Part shown: positions 40,368 to 49,266 of the stretch, in pieces
How positions within the stretch are numbered: position 1 is the stretch's first letter
Layout: each line of letters begins with the position of its first letter
From: Coriobacteriaceae bacterium
GTDB lineage: Bacteria; Actinomycetota; Coriobacteriia; Coriobacteriales; Coriobacteriaceae
Direction of reading: 5' to 3'
Assembly: GCA_902364645.1 (NCBI GenBank)
Contig: CABJEP010000009.1
Span: forward strand, 394 to 64,393
Length of the DNA stretch: 64,000 nt
Made by a program: the position numbers and the translations under genes
The notes under the pieces: model-generated
What the model was told of the DNA's origin: nothing
Database searches by the model: none
The model's input: only the letters and a program-made list of their open reading frames with translations

Positions 40368-42059
40368 ATGAAGGTGGTTATCGTTGGAGGCGTCGCGGGC
40401 GGCGCATCGGCGGCGGCACGTTTGCGCAGACTCGACGAACAGGCCCAAATTGTCATCTTTGAGCGCACGGGTTTTGTATCGTATGCCAACTGTGGGCTTC
40501 CGTACTACATTGGCGGCGTGATAGAAGAAGAGAGCGCATTGACGCTGCAGTCTCCCAAGGGCTTTTGGGATCGCTTTCGCATTGCGGTCAAGACGAGTCA
40601 CGAGGTGTTTGCCATCCATCCCGATTCGCATACGGTCGAGGTTCGCAATATGCTGACGGGCGAGGAATTTGTCGAGACGTATGACAAGCTCATCCTGTCG
40701 CCGGGTGCAAAGCCGATTCGCCCTGCGTTGCCGGGCATCGACTCGGATAAAATCTTTAGCCTACGCACCGTTGAGGACACGCTGCGTATTCACAGCTATG
40801 TTCGAGAGCGGCGACCGAGCAGTGCCGTCGTGATCGGCGGCGGCTTCATTGGCGTCGAGACGGCGGAGAATCTGTGTGAGCTGGGGCTCCAGGTGACCCT
40901 TCTGCAGCGTCCCGTCCAGCTTATGAACAACCTGGATTACGACATGGCGACCCTTTTGCATACCGAGGTGCGTGAGCACGGTATCGATCTGCGCCTCAAG
41001 GCCGATGTGACAGGTTTTGAGGAAGTTGATGGCCGCGTTGTCACCCATGTTGCGGGCGATGACCCTATCGGAGCCGATATGGTGCTGCTTGCCATTGGCG
41101 TGGCACCTGAGAGCCATCTGGCGCAAGAGGCGGGGCTCGAACTGGGCATCAAGGGGGCTATTGTGGTCAACGACCGCATGGAGACCTCTGCTGCCGACGT
41201 GTATGCCGTGGGCGATGCCGTGCAGGTCACGCATCAGGTGACCGGCGAGGACGCGGTCATTTCGCTCGCCGGCCCCGCCAACAAGCAGGGGCGTGTCGTC
41301 GCCGATGTCATAGCCGGCATGGACAGCTGCTACCTCGGATCGTTGGGCTCATCGGTTATCAAGGTATTCGACTTGACGGCGGCAAGCACGGGACTATCCG
41401 AAAAGGCGGCACACGCGGCGGGAATTGACTGCGACAGCGTGGTCCTGTCGCCCGGTTCGCATGCGGGTTATTATCCGGGTGCAACGCCCATGACCATGAA
41501 GGTTGTCTTCGAGAAGCAGGGATTGCGCCTGCTGGGTGCGCAAATCGTGGGCATCGATGGTGTGGACAAGCGTATCGACGTTCTGGCGACTGCCATCCAG
41601 GCAGGCATGCGCGGCGATAGGCTTAAGGATTTGGACCTAGCATACGCGCCGCCGTATTCATCGGCGAAGGATCCCGTCAATATGGCGGGCTTTATGATCG
41701 AGAACCTCAATCGCGGCATACTGGCGCAGTGGCATTGGGAGGATGAGCCCAACTTGCCACGCGATGGCAGCGTGCAGCTGCTCGATGTTCGTACGGAAGG
41801 GGAGTATGAGCGCGGGCATATCGATGGTTTCGTAAACATTCCCGTCGATGATCTGCGCAATCGCCTGAGCGAGCTCGACCGGGCCAAGCCGGTCTACGTG
41901 ATTTGCCAGAGCGGCATTCGCAGCTACATTGCTTGCCGCATTTTGGCGCAGCATGGCTTTGAATGCTTTAACTTCTCGGGCGGCTATCGCTTCTTTGCAG
42001 CCGTGACTGAGGCTCGCCGCGGCAGCGCTAACGTTATGCCGTGCGGGCTCGAAAAGTAG
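40368..42059 (+). CDS. cdr: CoA-disulfide reductase with C-terminal rhodanese domain
   Basis: A 563-aa flavoprotein. VVIVGGVAGGASAAARLRRL is the FAD site, FVSYANCGLPYYIGG holds the single redox cysteine of CoA-disulfide/NADH oxidase enzymes, VVIGGGFIGVETAENLCELG the NAD(P)H site, and YAVGDAVQVTH the second FAD motif. Residues about 465-560 are a rhodanese domain with active-site loop VICQSGIRSYIA. Such fusions reduce CoA disulfide, persulfides or polysulfide with NAD(P)H. The rhodanese part probably hands a persulfide to the reductase site. Confidence 0.92.
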   Translation: MKVVIVGGVAGGASAAARLRRLDEQAQIVIFERTGFVSYANCGLPYYIGGVIEEESALTLQSPKGFWDRFRIAVKTSHEVFAIHPDSHTVEVRNMLTGEEFVETYDKLILSPGAKPIRPALPGIDSDKIFSLRTVEDTLRIHSYVRERRPSSAVVIGGGFIGVETAENLCELGLQVTLLQRPVQLMNNLDYDMATLLHTEVREHGIDLRLKADVTGFEEVDGRVVTHVAGDDPIGADMVLLAIGVAPESHLAQEAGLELGIKGAIVVNDRMETSAADVYAVGDAVQVTHQVTGEDAVISLAGPANKQGRVVADVIAGMDSCYLGSLGSSVIKVFDLTAASTGLSEKAAHAAGIDCDSVVLSPGSHAGYYPGATPMTMKVVFEKQGLRLLGAQIVGIDGVDKRIDVLATAIQAGMRGDRLKDLDLAYAPPYSSAKDPVNMAGFMIENLNRGILAQWHWEDEPNLPRDGSVQLLDVRTEGEYERGHIDGFVNIPVDDLRNRLSELDRAKPVYVICQSGIRSYIACRILAQHGFECFNFSGGYRFFAAVTEARRGSANVMPCGLEK

Positions 42060-42070
42060 CGCGCATTGGA

Positions 42071-42148
42071 ATGTGACAAAGTGACAGCCTCTTTGTCGCA
42101 TCGGGGATGTTATATGCGGGATGGTGCGCCATGCGGCGTGCTGTCCCG
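42071..42148. repeat. Composite two-hairpin intergenic repeat, copy 2
   Basis: Degenerate match to 36101-36179: TGTGACAAAGTGACAG...CTTTGTCGCAT, then CGGGATGGTGCGCC...CTGTCCCG with TTCGTTTTTTGG. The tail makes it a plausible terminator for the reductase. Confidence 0.75.
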
Positions 42149-42280
42149 TTCGTTTTTTGGCGCGGTTCGTTACATTCCTCACTGGTATCGGCCAAAAATG
42201 AGGATAGAGTAGGACAAACGCGCCGAACGTGAACGGCGGGGGAGCGGGCGAGCGCGCCCGCGCGAGAGAGGTTGCCGTCC

Positions 42281-45200
42281 ATGCTGGATCTCAGAGTTAT
42301 TTGCAAAAGGTACGTTACGCAGTCGTTTACGCAGGTAGCGCTCGACAGCGTAAGCCTGTCTTTTCGCGATAACGAGTTTGTAGCCATCCTGGGTCCCTCG
42401 GGTTCGGGTAAAACTACGATGCTCAACGTCATTGGTGGACTCGACCATTTCGATTCCGGCGACCTGCTGATCGATGGCATCTCGACCAAGGATTTCAGCG
42501 ACCGCGATTGGGATGCCTACAGAAACAATCGCATTGGCTTTGTGTTTCAGAGCTACAACCTCATTCCGCACCAGAGCATTTTGGAAAACGTGGAGCTGGC
42601 GCTTACGCTCACGGGCGTGGGACATGCCGAGCGCCGCCAGCGTGCGCGTAAGGCGCTCGAGACGGTTGGTCTGGGCGAGCACGTTGACAAACGCCCGAAC
42701 CAGCTTTCGGGCGGGCAGATGCAGCGCGTGGCCATTGCCCGCGCCTTGATCAACGACCCCGAGATTGTGCTGGCTGACGAGCCGACCGGCGCCTTGGATT
42801 CAACGACGTCCGTGCAGGTTATGGATTTGCTCAAGGACGTTGCGCGCGATCGTCTGGTCATCATGGTCACGCACAATCCCGAGCTGGCGTACCAGTACGC
42901 CACGCGCATCGTCAGCCTGGCGGACGGCAAGGTCACCGACGATTCCGACCCCTTTGATGTGGCCACGGTCGCACATCGCGAGGCAAAACCCACGCGCAAA
43001 ACCTCGATGAGCTTTATGACGGCGCTGGGGCTTTCTGCCCGAAACCTCATGACCAAGAAGGGCCGTACGGCCATGACTGCCTTTGCAGGTTCGATTGGCA
43101 TTATTGGCATCGCGGCGATTCTGGCGCTCTCCAACGGCGTAAACGGCTACATCAAAAAGGTCGAGGAGGACACGCTCTCAAGCTACCCGCTTACGATTTC
43201 CAAACAAGATTACGACCTGTCGTCTATGATGGGCGGACAGGGGGGCACGGATGAGGAGGCGTCCAAGGGCGAGGACTCGTCCGATGGCGCTACCGGCGGC
43301 AAGGCTCAGGGGACCGATAAGATCCCTGTGGTCACGGCCGTAAAGGACATGTTCGCAAGTGTTAAATCTAACGATATGACGAGCTTTAAGGCATGGCTTG
43401 ACGACGGCGGCAACGGTATCGACAAAGAGGTCAACGCTATTCAGTATGGTTACGGCGTGACGCCGGTTGTCTATCGTTCGAGTAAGGGCGACGAGAAGCC
43501 CGTTCGCCTTGTTCCCAACGCTATGACCGAGGCCATGAGCGGAGGCGCGAGCTCGGCGGCAACGGTGAGCATGGATTCCATGGGAACGTCGGTCTTTAAC
43601 GAGATGATTGACGACCAGAGCCTGCTCGACAGCCAGTACGATGTCGTTGCCGGCCATTGGCCTACGTCCGCCAACGAGGCCGTGATGGTGCTTTCGAGCC
43701 GCGGAACGGTGGGCGACTACACGCTCTACAGCATCGGCGCGCTGGATATCGATGAGCTCAACGACCTGGTTAACAGTGCCATGACGGCCGACGGCAAGGT
43801 CAAGACGCCCAAGACCGGCAGCGACTTTACCTACGACGATGCACTGTCCACGACGTTTAAGGTGTTGTCGCCGGCCGATGCCTATCGCAAAAACGAAGAG
43901 ACCGGCATGTGGACTGACATGTCTGGCGACGCCGACTTTATGAAAGCCAAGGTTGCCGACGGTATTGACGTGCGCATTGTGGGCGTGGTGCGACCCAACG
44001 AGGCGGCAAACGCGAGCGCATTGTCCCCGGGCATTGCCTATACGCATGCGCTGACTCGCCAGCTTATGGAGCGTGCTGCCGATTCGCAAATCGTGCAGGA
44101 GCAGCTTGCCCACCCCGAGACGGATGTCTTTACGGGCAAGTCTTTCGATGAACTGCAAGGCGAGGCCAAACAGGGCGTGGATTTGGGCAGCATATTCGGT
44201 GTGGACGAAGCGGCGCTGAAGAGTGCGTTCTCGTTCGATACGTCGGCGCTCTCGGGTGCGGCCGGCGGTATAGACCTTTCTGGTATCGACTTGTCCGGGC
44301 TGGACCTTGACCTTTCGGGCGTTGGGAAGGACATCGACTTCAGCGACATCATGGCCAAAGCGCCGGCCCCAGATTTCTCGGGCATCTTTGACGGTCTGGA
44401 ACTCACGCCCGAGCAGATGCAGCAGGTAGGAACGCTTGCCAACCAGCTGTTTGAGGGCTTTCTGCAGTCTGATCAGTTTAAGGCGCTGTCGCCCGAAGAT
44501 CTTAAGGACGCGTCAAAGCTTGCTGCCGCATTCTCGGCGTATCTTGAGAATGATGCCGCAGCCCAGCAATGCCTGGCTCAGCTCAAGGCGTTGGGCGGCG
44601 ATGCCTTGGCCGAGCGTCTGCAGCAGGTGATGGGCGACTATGTGCAAAAGCAGCTGGCTCCGTATTTGCAGCAGTCTATGGATCAGGTGATGAAGGCGGT
44701 CAGCGAGCAGATTGCGACGACGGTATCAACCCAGCTCAAGGCGGGTGCGGCAGGGTTCATGGACCAAATGGCGACGCAGATGTCTTCGAGTTTTGCCAAC
44801 CTGGCGAGCGCCATGCGCGTGGATGCGGGCGCCTTTGCTCGTGCCATCCACTTCAACATGGACGCCGAGGACCTGAGCTCGCTCATGATGAGCTATGCCA
44901 AGGCGTCGAAGCTCACCTACGACAACAATCTGACCACGTTGGGCTATGCGGACGAGGCGGACCCCATTTCGGTCAAGATTTTCCCGCGCGACTTTGAGGC
45001 CAAGGAGCGCGTGCTCGATTACATCGATGCGTACAACAAGCAGGTCAAAGCTGCTGGCCACGATGAGCAGGCAATCTCGTATACCGACTACATGGGCATC
45101 ATCATGGGCTCGGTGACCGACATCGTGAATACTATCAGCTTGGTGCTCATCGCATTCGTGAGTATCAGTTTGGTGGTGAGCTCCATCATGATCGGCATCA

Positions 45201-45535
45201 TCACCTACATCAGCGTGCTGGAGCGCAAAAAGGAGATTGGCATCCTGCGCGCGATCGGCGCGTCAAAGCGCAACGTGGCCAACGTATTTAATGCCGAGAC
45301 CTTTATCGAAGGCCTCATTGCCGGCGTCTTTGCCATTGTCGTCGTGGTGGCCGTGAGCTTTCCGGTTAATGCCTGGGCGCTTGCGGCCAAGCAGGTGCCC
45401 AACCTGATGAGCCTGCCCGTTCAAGACGCGCTGATGCTCATTGTAATTTCGGTGCTGCTGACGGTCGTTGCCGGCCTGCTGCCGGCTCGCAGCGCATCCA
45501 AGAAAGACCCTGTGGAAGCCCTACGCTCCGAATAA
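42281..45535 (+). CDS. MacB-like ABC transporter, ATPase-permease fusion
   Basis: A 1084-aa protein. The N-terminal ATPase (about 1-230) has the Walker A ILGPSGSGKTTMLNVIGG, signature LSGGQMQRVAIARAL and Walker B EIVLADEPTGALDS. A transmembrane helix near 265-285 (AGSIGIIGIAAILAL) opens a large extracellular part (about 290-930) that includes a short DLSGIDLSGLDLDLSG repeat and alpha-helical stretches. Three C-terminal helices carry the FtsX motif region (ERKKEIGILRAIGASKRNV). It probably exports or extracts lipid-linked or peptide substrates. AGAGAGG lies ten bases before ATG 42281. It stands alone, without a separate adaptor. Confidence 0.9.
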   Translation: MLDLRVICKRYVTQSFTQVALDSVSLSFRDNEFVAILGPSGSGKTTMLNVIGGLDHFDSGDLLIDGISTKDFSDRDWDAYRNNRIGFVFQSYNLIPHQSILENVELALTLTGVGHAERRQRARKALETVGLGEHVDKRPNQLSGGQMQRVAIARALINDPEIVLADEPTGALDSTTSVQVMDLLKDVARDRLVIMVTHNPELAYQYATRIVSLADGKVTDDSDPFDVATVAHREAKPTRKTSMSFMTALGLSARNLMTKKGRTAMTAFAGSIGIIGIAAILALSNGVNGYIKKVEEDTLSSYPLTISKQDYDLSSMMGGQGGTDEEASKGEDSSDGATGGKAQGTDKIPVVTAVKDMFASVKSNDMTSFKAWLDDGGNGIDKEVNAIQYGYGVTPVVYRSSKGDEKPVRLVPNAMTEAMSGGASSAATVSMDSMGTSVFNEMIDDQSLLDSQYDVVAGHWPTSANEAVMVLSSRGTVGDYTLYSIGALDIDELNDLVNSAMTADGKVKTPKTGSDFTYDDALSTTFKVLSPADAYRKNEETGMWTDMSGDADFMKAKVADGIDVRIVGVVRPNEAANASALSPGIAYTHALTRQLMERAADSQIVQEQLAHPETDVFTGKSFDELQGEAKQGVDLGSIFGVDEAALKSAFSFDTSALSGAAGGIDLSGIDLSGLDLDLSGVGKDIDFSDIMAKAPAPDFSGIFDGLELTPEQMQQVGTLANQLFEGFLQSDQFKALSPEDLKDASKLAAAFSAYLENDAAAQQCLAQLKALGGDALAERLQQVMGDYVQKQLAPYLQQSMDQVMKAVSEQIATTVSTQLKAGAAGFMDQMATQMSSSFANLASAMRVDAGAFARAIHFNMDAEDLSSLMMSYAKASKLTYDNNLTTLGYADEADPISVKIFPRDFEAKERVLDYIDAYNKQVKAAGHDEQAISYTDYMGIIMGSVTDIVNTISLVLIAFVSISLVVSSIMIGIITYISVLERKKEIGILRAIGASKRNVANVFNAETFIEGLIAGVFAIVVVVAVSFPVNAWALAAKQVPNLMSLPVQDALMLIVISVLLTVVAGLLPARSASKKDPVEALRSE

Positions 45536-45566
45536 TGTGACAAAGGGACAGTCCCTTTGTCACATT
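45534..45566. repeat. TGTGACAAAGGGACAG palindrome
   Basis: AATGTGACAAAGGGACAG...CTTTGTCACATT overlaps the stop codon of the ABC gene and stands between convergent genes. Confidence 0.85.
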
Positions 45567-45572
45567 GGGTGG

Positions 45573-46706
45573 CTAGCTCGTTTTGCCCATCAATGTGATA
45601 CGGATGCTTGGATGGGTGTACTCGTCAAATTCATCCTCGGGATCCGTGTCAAACGAATAGTACGTTTTGATGGGGTTGTCACTCGTCCTGATGGAGATTC
45701 TCTCGTAGAGCGAACCGTTCAAAAAAGCCTGCCTAAACTCTTCGGGGAGCTTTTGCGGTGCTAGGAGCTCGGGACTCACGGTCTTGACGTCTACGGTTTG
45801 GACGACAGAGGAAAGTTCGTCCAAGTCGAGCTCGATGCGGGCGAGGTTGTCCTCAAGGCTCGCGTCGGGGTCGATCTCTGCTATGTAACTCACTTCCTTG
45901 AGCGTTCCCTTGTTGTCGAAATCCAGGTACGTATAGGTCTTCTGGGTATCGGAGTCGCCGTCGTGAAGGTAGCCGCGGACGTGATAGCCGTAATCTTGAT
46001 ATCGCTCGTAAGGGTCATCGGCGGACACGTACTCGCATGCGGGTCCTAGCGTCTTGCGGGCGATGGCAATTTGCTCGGCCGCGGCCGCGGCGTTCTCCTG
46101 CATCTCGATGTTTCCCTGCGCCAGCTGCGGGATATAGGCACCGCACACGATTGCGATGGGCAGCGCCACAAGTGCGACGATCCACTTTTTTGTACGGGGG
46201 ATGGGCACACCACAGGCCTCCGCCATGGCCTTTGCGTTAGCGAAGCTCTCGGTAAGCACATCCGCTGCGGTGGCGACGGCGCCTACGGCAGCGGCGACTT
46301 CTGCCGCGCCACCCAGGTTGCGCGCGGTCTCGTTGTCGCTGTTCTTGAGCAGGTGCGCGGCGGCCTGCGTGCCAATAACGCCCGCGATTTGTGCCGAGCG
46401 GTCTTTCTCGGACTGCTCGACGGCGAGTCGGCGCTGCATTTCTTTCCACTGCTTGCCGCGCATGCCAAAGCGCGGCGCGAGCGCGCAATAGCAGAAGATG
46501 ACGAGCTCGACGGCGGTGAGCACCAGGGCGGCTATCATGCCCGTTTCTTGGAAGCCTTCGTGATGGAAGACGATGTCGTCAATCATTTCGAAGGGAATGA
46601 TCAAAAATGGCAGCACGAATGCCATGGCAAGCGCCGCACCGGCAACCTTGGGATAGATGCAGTATCGCTGGATGCGCTTACGTTCTTGTTCGGAAAGTGT
46701 TGCCAT
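45573..46706 (-). CDS. Membrane protein with extracytoplasmic C-terminal domain
   Basis: A 377-aa protein without a family I recognise. Two helices lie at about residues 21-41 and 55-80, then a cytoplasmic helix-rich part (QWKEMQRRLAVEQSEKDRSA), an alanine-rich stretch (AAEVAAAVGAVATAADVLTE), a third helix (KKWIVALVALPIAIVCGAYI, about 175-194), and a C-terminal domain of about 180 residues rich in acidic and aromatic residues. The start at 46706 has an AAGGA site. It is followed on the same strand by nothing but a repeat; a DUF3592 membrane gene lies 63 bases upstream and may be cotranscribed. Confidence 0.65.
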   Translation of the reverse strand: MATLSEQERKRIQRYCIYPKVAGAALAMAFVLPFLIIPFEMIDDIVFHHEGFQETGMIAALVLTAVELVIFCYCALAPRFGMRGKQWKEMQRRLAVEQSEKDRSAQIAGVIGTQAAAHLLKNSDNETARNLGGAAEVAAAVGAVATAADVLTESFANAKAMAEACGVPIPRTKKWIVALVALPIAIVCGAYIPQLAQGNIEMQENAAAAAEQIAIARKTLGPACEYVSADDPYERYQDYGYHVRGYLHDGDSDTQKTYTYLDFDNKGTLKEVSYIAEIDPDASLEDNLARIELDLDELSSVVQTVDVKTVSPELLAPQKLPEEFRQAFLNGSLYERISIRTSDNPIKTYYSFDTDPEDEFDEYTHPSIRITLMGKTS

Positions 46707-46769
46707 GGCTGATCCTTGGTGTCGTAACGGTCGTTGCGGCGCATGGGGCGCGGGGTGCATCAGTTTGAG

Positions 46770-47297
46770 CTAGCGCTGGATAAGAACATAGAGCAAGATG
46801 CTCATCGCGATGAGCAAGAAGCCTGCGATGTTAAACATCAGTGTGGCAAAGTTGCCCACGATGGGGCGTTCGACATAGCTTTTGTCTGGGTTGCTGGGGT
46901 TGTAGTGTACGGTCATTTGACTGCCGAGGGGCCAAAGCTGCTCTGCAAGGGTGTCTAGGCGGGCGATGGGCCCCGTCTGTACGTGCAGCCAGCCCTTGGG
47001 GTCTTCGTAGGCGGCGGCTTGTGTGCGGATGGGGAGTCCCGACAAGCTTTTGGTCTTTATGCCGCGGAATTGTTTTGTCGCGCGGTATTGCGTGCCGTCA
47101 ACGGTGTATTCCAAAACGGGATACATTCTGCCTTCACCCATAAAGCGATGGTCGATGACCGTCCCCATGGTTGCAGCGGTGCAGGCCTTGGCTTTCCTGC
47201 GAGCGGCGGCTTTCATGAGCGCGCTCACTCCGATAAGCAGGATACCGATGCCCCCAACCAAGATGAGCGCGAGCAGGGATATCTGCGACGTGGTCAT
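46770..47297 (-). CDS. DUF3592 membrane protein
   Basis: A 175-aa protein with a transmembrane helix at each end (about 7-30 and 150-172) and a small beta domain between (GTVIDHRFMGEGRMYPVLEY, then GSQMTVHYNPSNPDKSYVE), the standard DUF3592 pattern. Function is unknown. It precedes the 377-aa membrane protein on the same strand. Confidence 0.85.
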   Translation of the reverse strand: MTTSQISLLALILVGGIGILLIGVSALMKAAARRKAKACTAATMGTVIDHRFMGEGRMYPVLEYTVDGTQYRATKQFRGIKTKSLSGLPIRTQAAAYEDPKGWLHVQTGPIARLDTLAEQLWPLGSQMTVHYNPSNPDKSYVERPIVGNFATLMFNIAGFLLIAMSILLYVLIQR

Positions 47298-47390
47298 GGC
47301 GTTCTCCTTTGGCGCGATACCGTCATATGTGACTCAGTATAGAGTACCCCGCCCTCGATGAGCTATTGCGGGGGGGGGGGGTCAATTCTG

Positions 47391-47423
47391 AATGTGACAA
47401 ATGGACTGCTCCTTTGTCACATC
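47391..47423. repeat. TGTGACAAA palindrome, variant
   Basis: AATGTGACAAATGGACTG...CTCCTTTGTCACATC, same family as 45534-45566. Confidence 0.8.
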
Positions 47424-47436
47424 GGGGACTGCGGAA

Positions 47437-47622
47437 TCGAGGTCTAATACTTTTCCCGAGAAGTGAACGAGTGAAAACGGACTCCCGAAGCATCGACACT
47501 TTTGGCGTGCAATTTCCTGCGGTTTTGCCAGTCAAATCCTGCGGTTTTGACGCCTAAAAATGTCAATGCTTCGGGGGTCCAAATACAGCCGTTCACTTCT
47601 CGGGAAAAGTATTAGACCTCGA
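47437..47622. repeat. 186-bp element bounded by a perfect 32-bp inverted repeat
   Basis: Bases 47437-47468 (TCGAGGTCTAATACTTTTCC...) are the exact reverse complement of 47591-47622. The inner arms continue imperfectly (GGACTCCCGAAGCATCGACA against a near-complement before 47583), so most of the element can fold on itself. The centre has TCCTGCGGTTTTG twice in direct orientation. No transposase is inside; it looks like a MITE or a large REP-type hairpin. Confidence 0.85.
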
Positions 47623-47676
47623 AATATGGGCGGCGTTCGCGAACGGCAACTAGCTTGCGTCCGGTAGCCGGCACTT

Positions 47677-47703
47677 GGGGCAAAGGGACTGCCCTTTTGC
47701 CCC
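47677..47703. repeat. Variant GGGGCAAAGGGACTG palindrome
   Basis: Same organisation as the TGTGACAAAGGGACAG repeats, with GGGGCA/TGCCCC arms. Confidence 0.7.
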
Positions 47704-47787
47704 TTCACCATTGCATCGTATCTGGTGTGGAAAAAATATCGCCTGCGTTCTCGCGCCTGCGAAGAGTTCCTGAACCGCTTGAATGGG

Positions 47788-47819
47788 ATGTGACAAAGGG
47801 ACAGTCCCTTTGTCACATT
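47788..47819. repeat. TGTGACAAAGGGACAG palindrome
   Basis: ATGTGACAAAGGGACAG...CTTTGTCACAT, 20 bases before the Dus gene start. Confidence 0.85.
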
Positions 47820-47838
47820 GATTTGAGAGTGGATGTTG

Positions 47839-48795
47839 ATGAATTTATCGCTGGCCCCTATGGAGGGGATTACCGGGCATGTGTTCCGTCGCGTGCATGC
47901 GGAGTGCTTTGGCGCACTCGATTGTTATTACACGCCGTTTTTGCCGCCGCCGCGGGTGGGCAACCGCTTTGGTGGCAAGGCGTTTAAAGAGGTCGATCCT
48001 GCCAATAACCAGGGGCTTAACGTAGTACCTCAGCTGATGTCCAAGAATGCGGACGAGTTTGTGTGGGCGGCGCAGGTGCTCGCCGAGATGGGGTACCGCG
48101 AGGTCAATCTCAACCTTGGCTGCCCCTCGGGTACGGTTGTTGCCAAAGGCAAGGGTTCGGGCTTTCTGCGCAACCTGGATGAGCTCGAGGTGTTCTTGAG
48201 CGACGTGTGCGAACGCTCACCCTTGCCGGTGTCGGTCAAGACCAGGCTGGGGTTGGAAAGCGATGACGAGTACGAACGCGTGCTCGACCTCTATTGCCGC
48301 ATGCCGCTGGCAGAGCTGATCGTGCATCCGCGCGTGCAAAAGGACCGTTATACGGGCTCGCCGCGTAAAGAGTTTTACGGCGAGACGTTGGAGCGGGCGC
48401 CGTTTCCCGTGGCCTATAACGGCGACATCTTTGATCTTGAGGACATGGATGCGCTGGTGGGGGCCTATCCCGGAACACGCCACGTAATGTTGGGGCGCGG
48501 CTTGCTCGCGAACCCCGCGCTGGCTCGCATGGTTAAGGGCGGCCCTGCTGCCACGGCCGCTGAGCTGCAGCGCTTCCACGACATGCTGTTTGCGGCCTAT
48601 GCGGACGAGATTGGGGACAACGCGGTCTTTCGCATGAAGGAGTGGTGGTTCTACGCCAAATGCGCCTTCGCCGATCCCGCGACCGTTCACAAGCTCGTTC
48701 GCAAGACCAAAAAGGTCGATGAATACCGCGCTGCTGTCGAGCGCGTCTTTCGCGAGCAGCCGCTTGCGCCTGTTGCCCGCTTTTGTGGCTACTAG
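47839..48795 (+). CDS. dus: tRNA-dihydrouridine synthase (Dus family)
   Basis: A 318-aa FMN enzyme that reduces uridine to dihydrouridine in the D-loop of tRNA. MNLSLAPMEGITGHVFRR is the family start, VNLNLGCPSGTVVAKGKGSG the catalytic cysteine region, LIVHPRVQKDRYTGSP the substrate loop, and VMLGRGLLANPALARMVK the FMN phosphate site. ATG 47839 is preferred to 47833 because the family begins with MNL-APM. It lies alone, flanked by palindromic repeats. Confidence 0.9.
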   Translation: MNLSLAPMEGITGHVFRRVHAECFGALDCYYTPFLPPPRVGNRFGGKAFKEVDPANNQGLNVVPQLMSKNADEFVWAAQVLAEMGYREVNLNLGCPSGTVVAKGKGSGFLRNLDELEVFLSDVCERSPLPVSVKTRLGLESDDEYERVLDLYCRMPLAELIVHPRVQKDRYTGSPRKEFYGETLERAPFPVAYNGDIFDLEDMDALVGAYPGTRHVMLGRGLLANPALARMVKGGPAATAAELQRFHDMLFAAYADEIGDNAVFRMKEWWFYAKCAFADPATVHKLVRKTKKVDEYRAAVERVFREQPLAPVARFCGY

Positions 48796-48849
48796 TCGTT
48801 GGGGACGTTCTTTAACGACTAGTCATTCAAGAACGTCCCCAATGACTAG
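48791..48849. repeat. TTGGGGACGTTCTT palindrome, copy 1
   Basis: ACTAGTCGTTGGGGACGTTC and its near-complement GAACGTCCCCAATGACTAG pair around ACGACTAGTCATT. It overlaps the dus stop codon. The second copy is at 55805-55860. Confidence 0.85.
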
Positions 48850-48969
48850 ATTGAAAAGCTGTACGTCAGCATCCAAAGATGTCGGAAAATGTCGACTTTG
48901 GATGCTGGCGTACATGTTTGGTTCGTATGGGTTCGGCTCGGTTGGCGCGAACTGGCCGCAGTGCGCGTG

Positions 48970-49215
48970 CTAGAGCAGGTTCTTCTGCACCCACGCGATG
49001 ATGTCGCTCGATTCGTAGAGTGGTTTGCCGTCGATGAACAGGCAGGGAACCTGGCGTTTTCCGCCGATGGCGATGAGTGCCTGCTCGGCTTCGGTATCGG
49101 TCGAGATGTTGCGCTCGGGGATGGTCACGCCGTTATCGGCCAGGAAACGCTTGACCTTTATGCAATACGGGCAGCCGGTCATAACGTAGAGCGCGAGCTC
49201 GTGATCAGTAGCCAT
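48970..49215 (-). CDS. Glutaredoxin-like protein
   Basis: An 81-aa thioredoxin-fold protein: ALYVMTGCPYCIKVKRFLAD has the CPYC active site and RQVPCLFIDGKPLYESSDII the cis-Pro and helix. The start at 49215 has a GGAG site. In this glutathione-poor lineage it may serve as an NrdH-like or general disulfide reductant. It follows the TipAS-type regulator on the same strand. Confidence 0.9.
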   Translation of the reverse strand: MATDHELALYVMTGCPYCIKVKRFLADNGVTIPERNISTDTEAEQALIAIGGKRQVPCLFIDGKPLYESSDIIAWVQKNLL

Positions 49216-49266
49216 AGGTCTCCAATCGGTTGAGGTTTCGATTGAAATACCCAAAGCCGCCGCGGT

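Larger units (their letters stand above)
47298..47838. other. Repeat-rich intergenic region
   Basis: About 540 bases without a gene but with five repeats: a G12 homopolymer (47370-47381), TGTGACAAA palindromes (47391-47423 and 47788-47819), a long inverted-repeat element (47437-47622) and a variant GGGGCAAAGGGACTG...CCCTTTTGCCCC palindrome (47677-47703). Confidence 0.8.
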
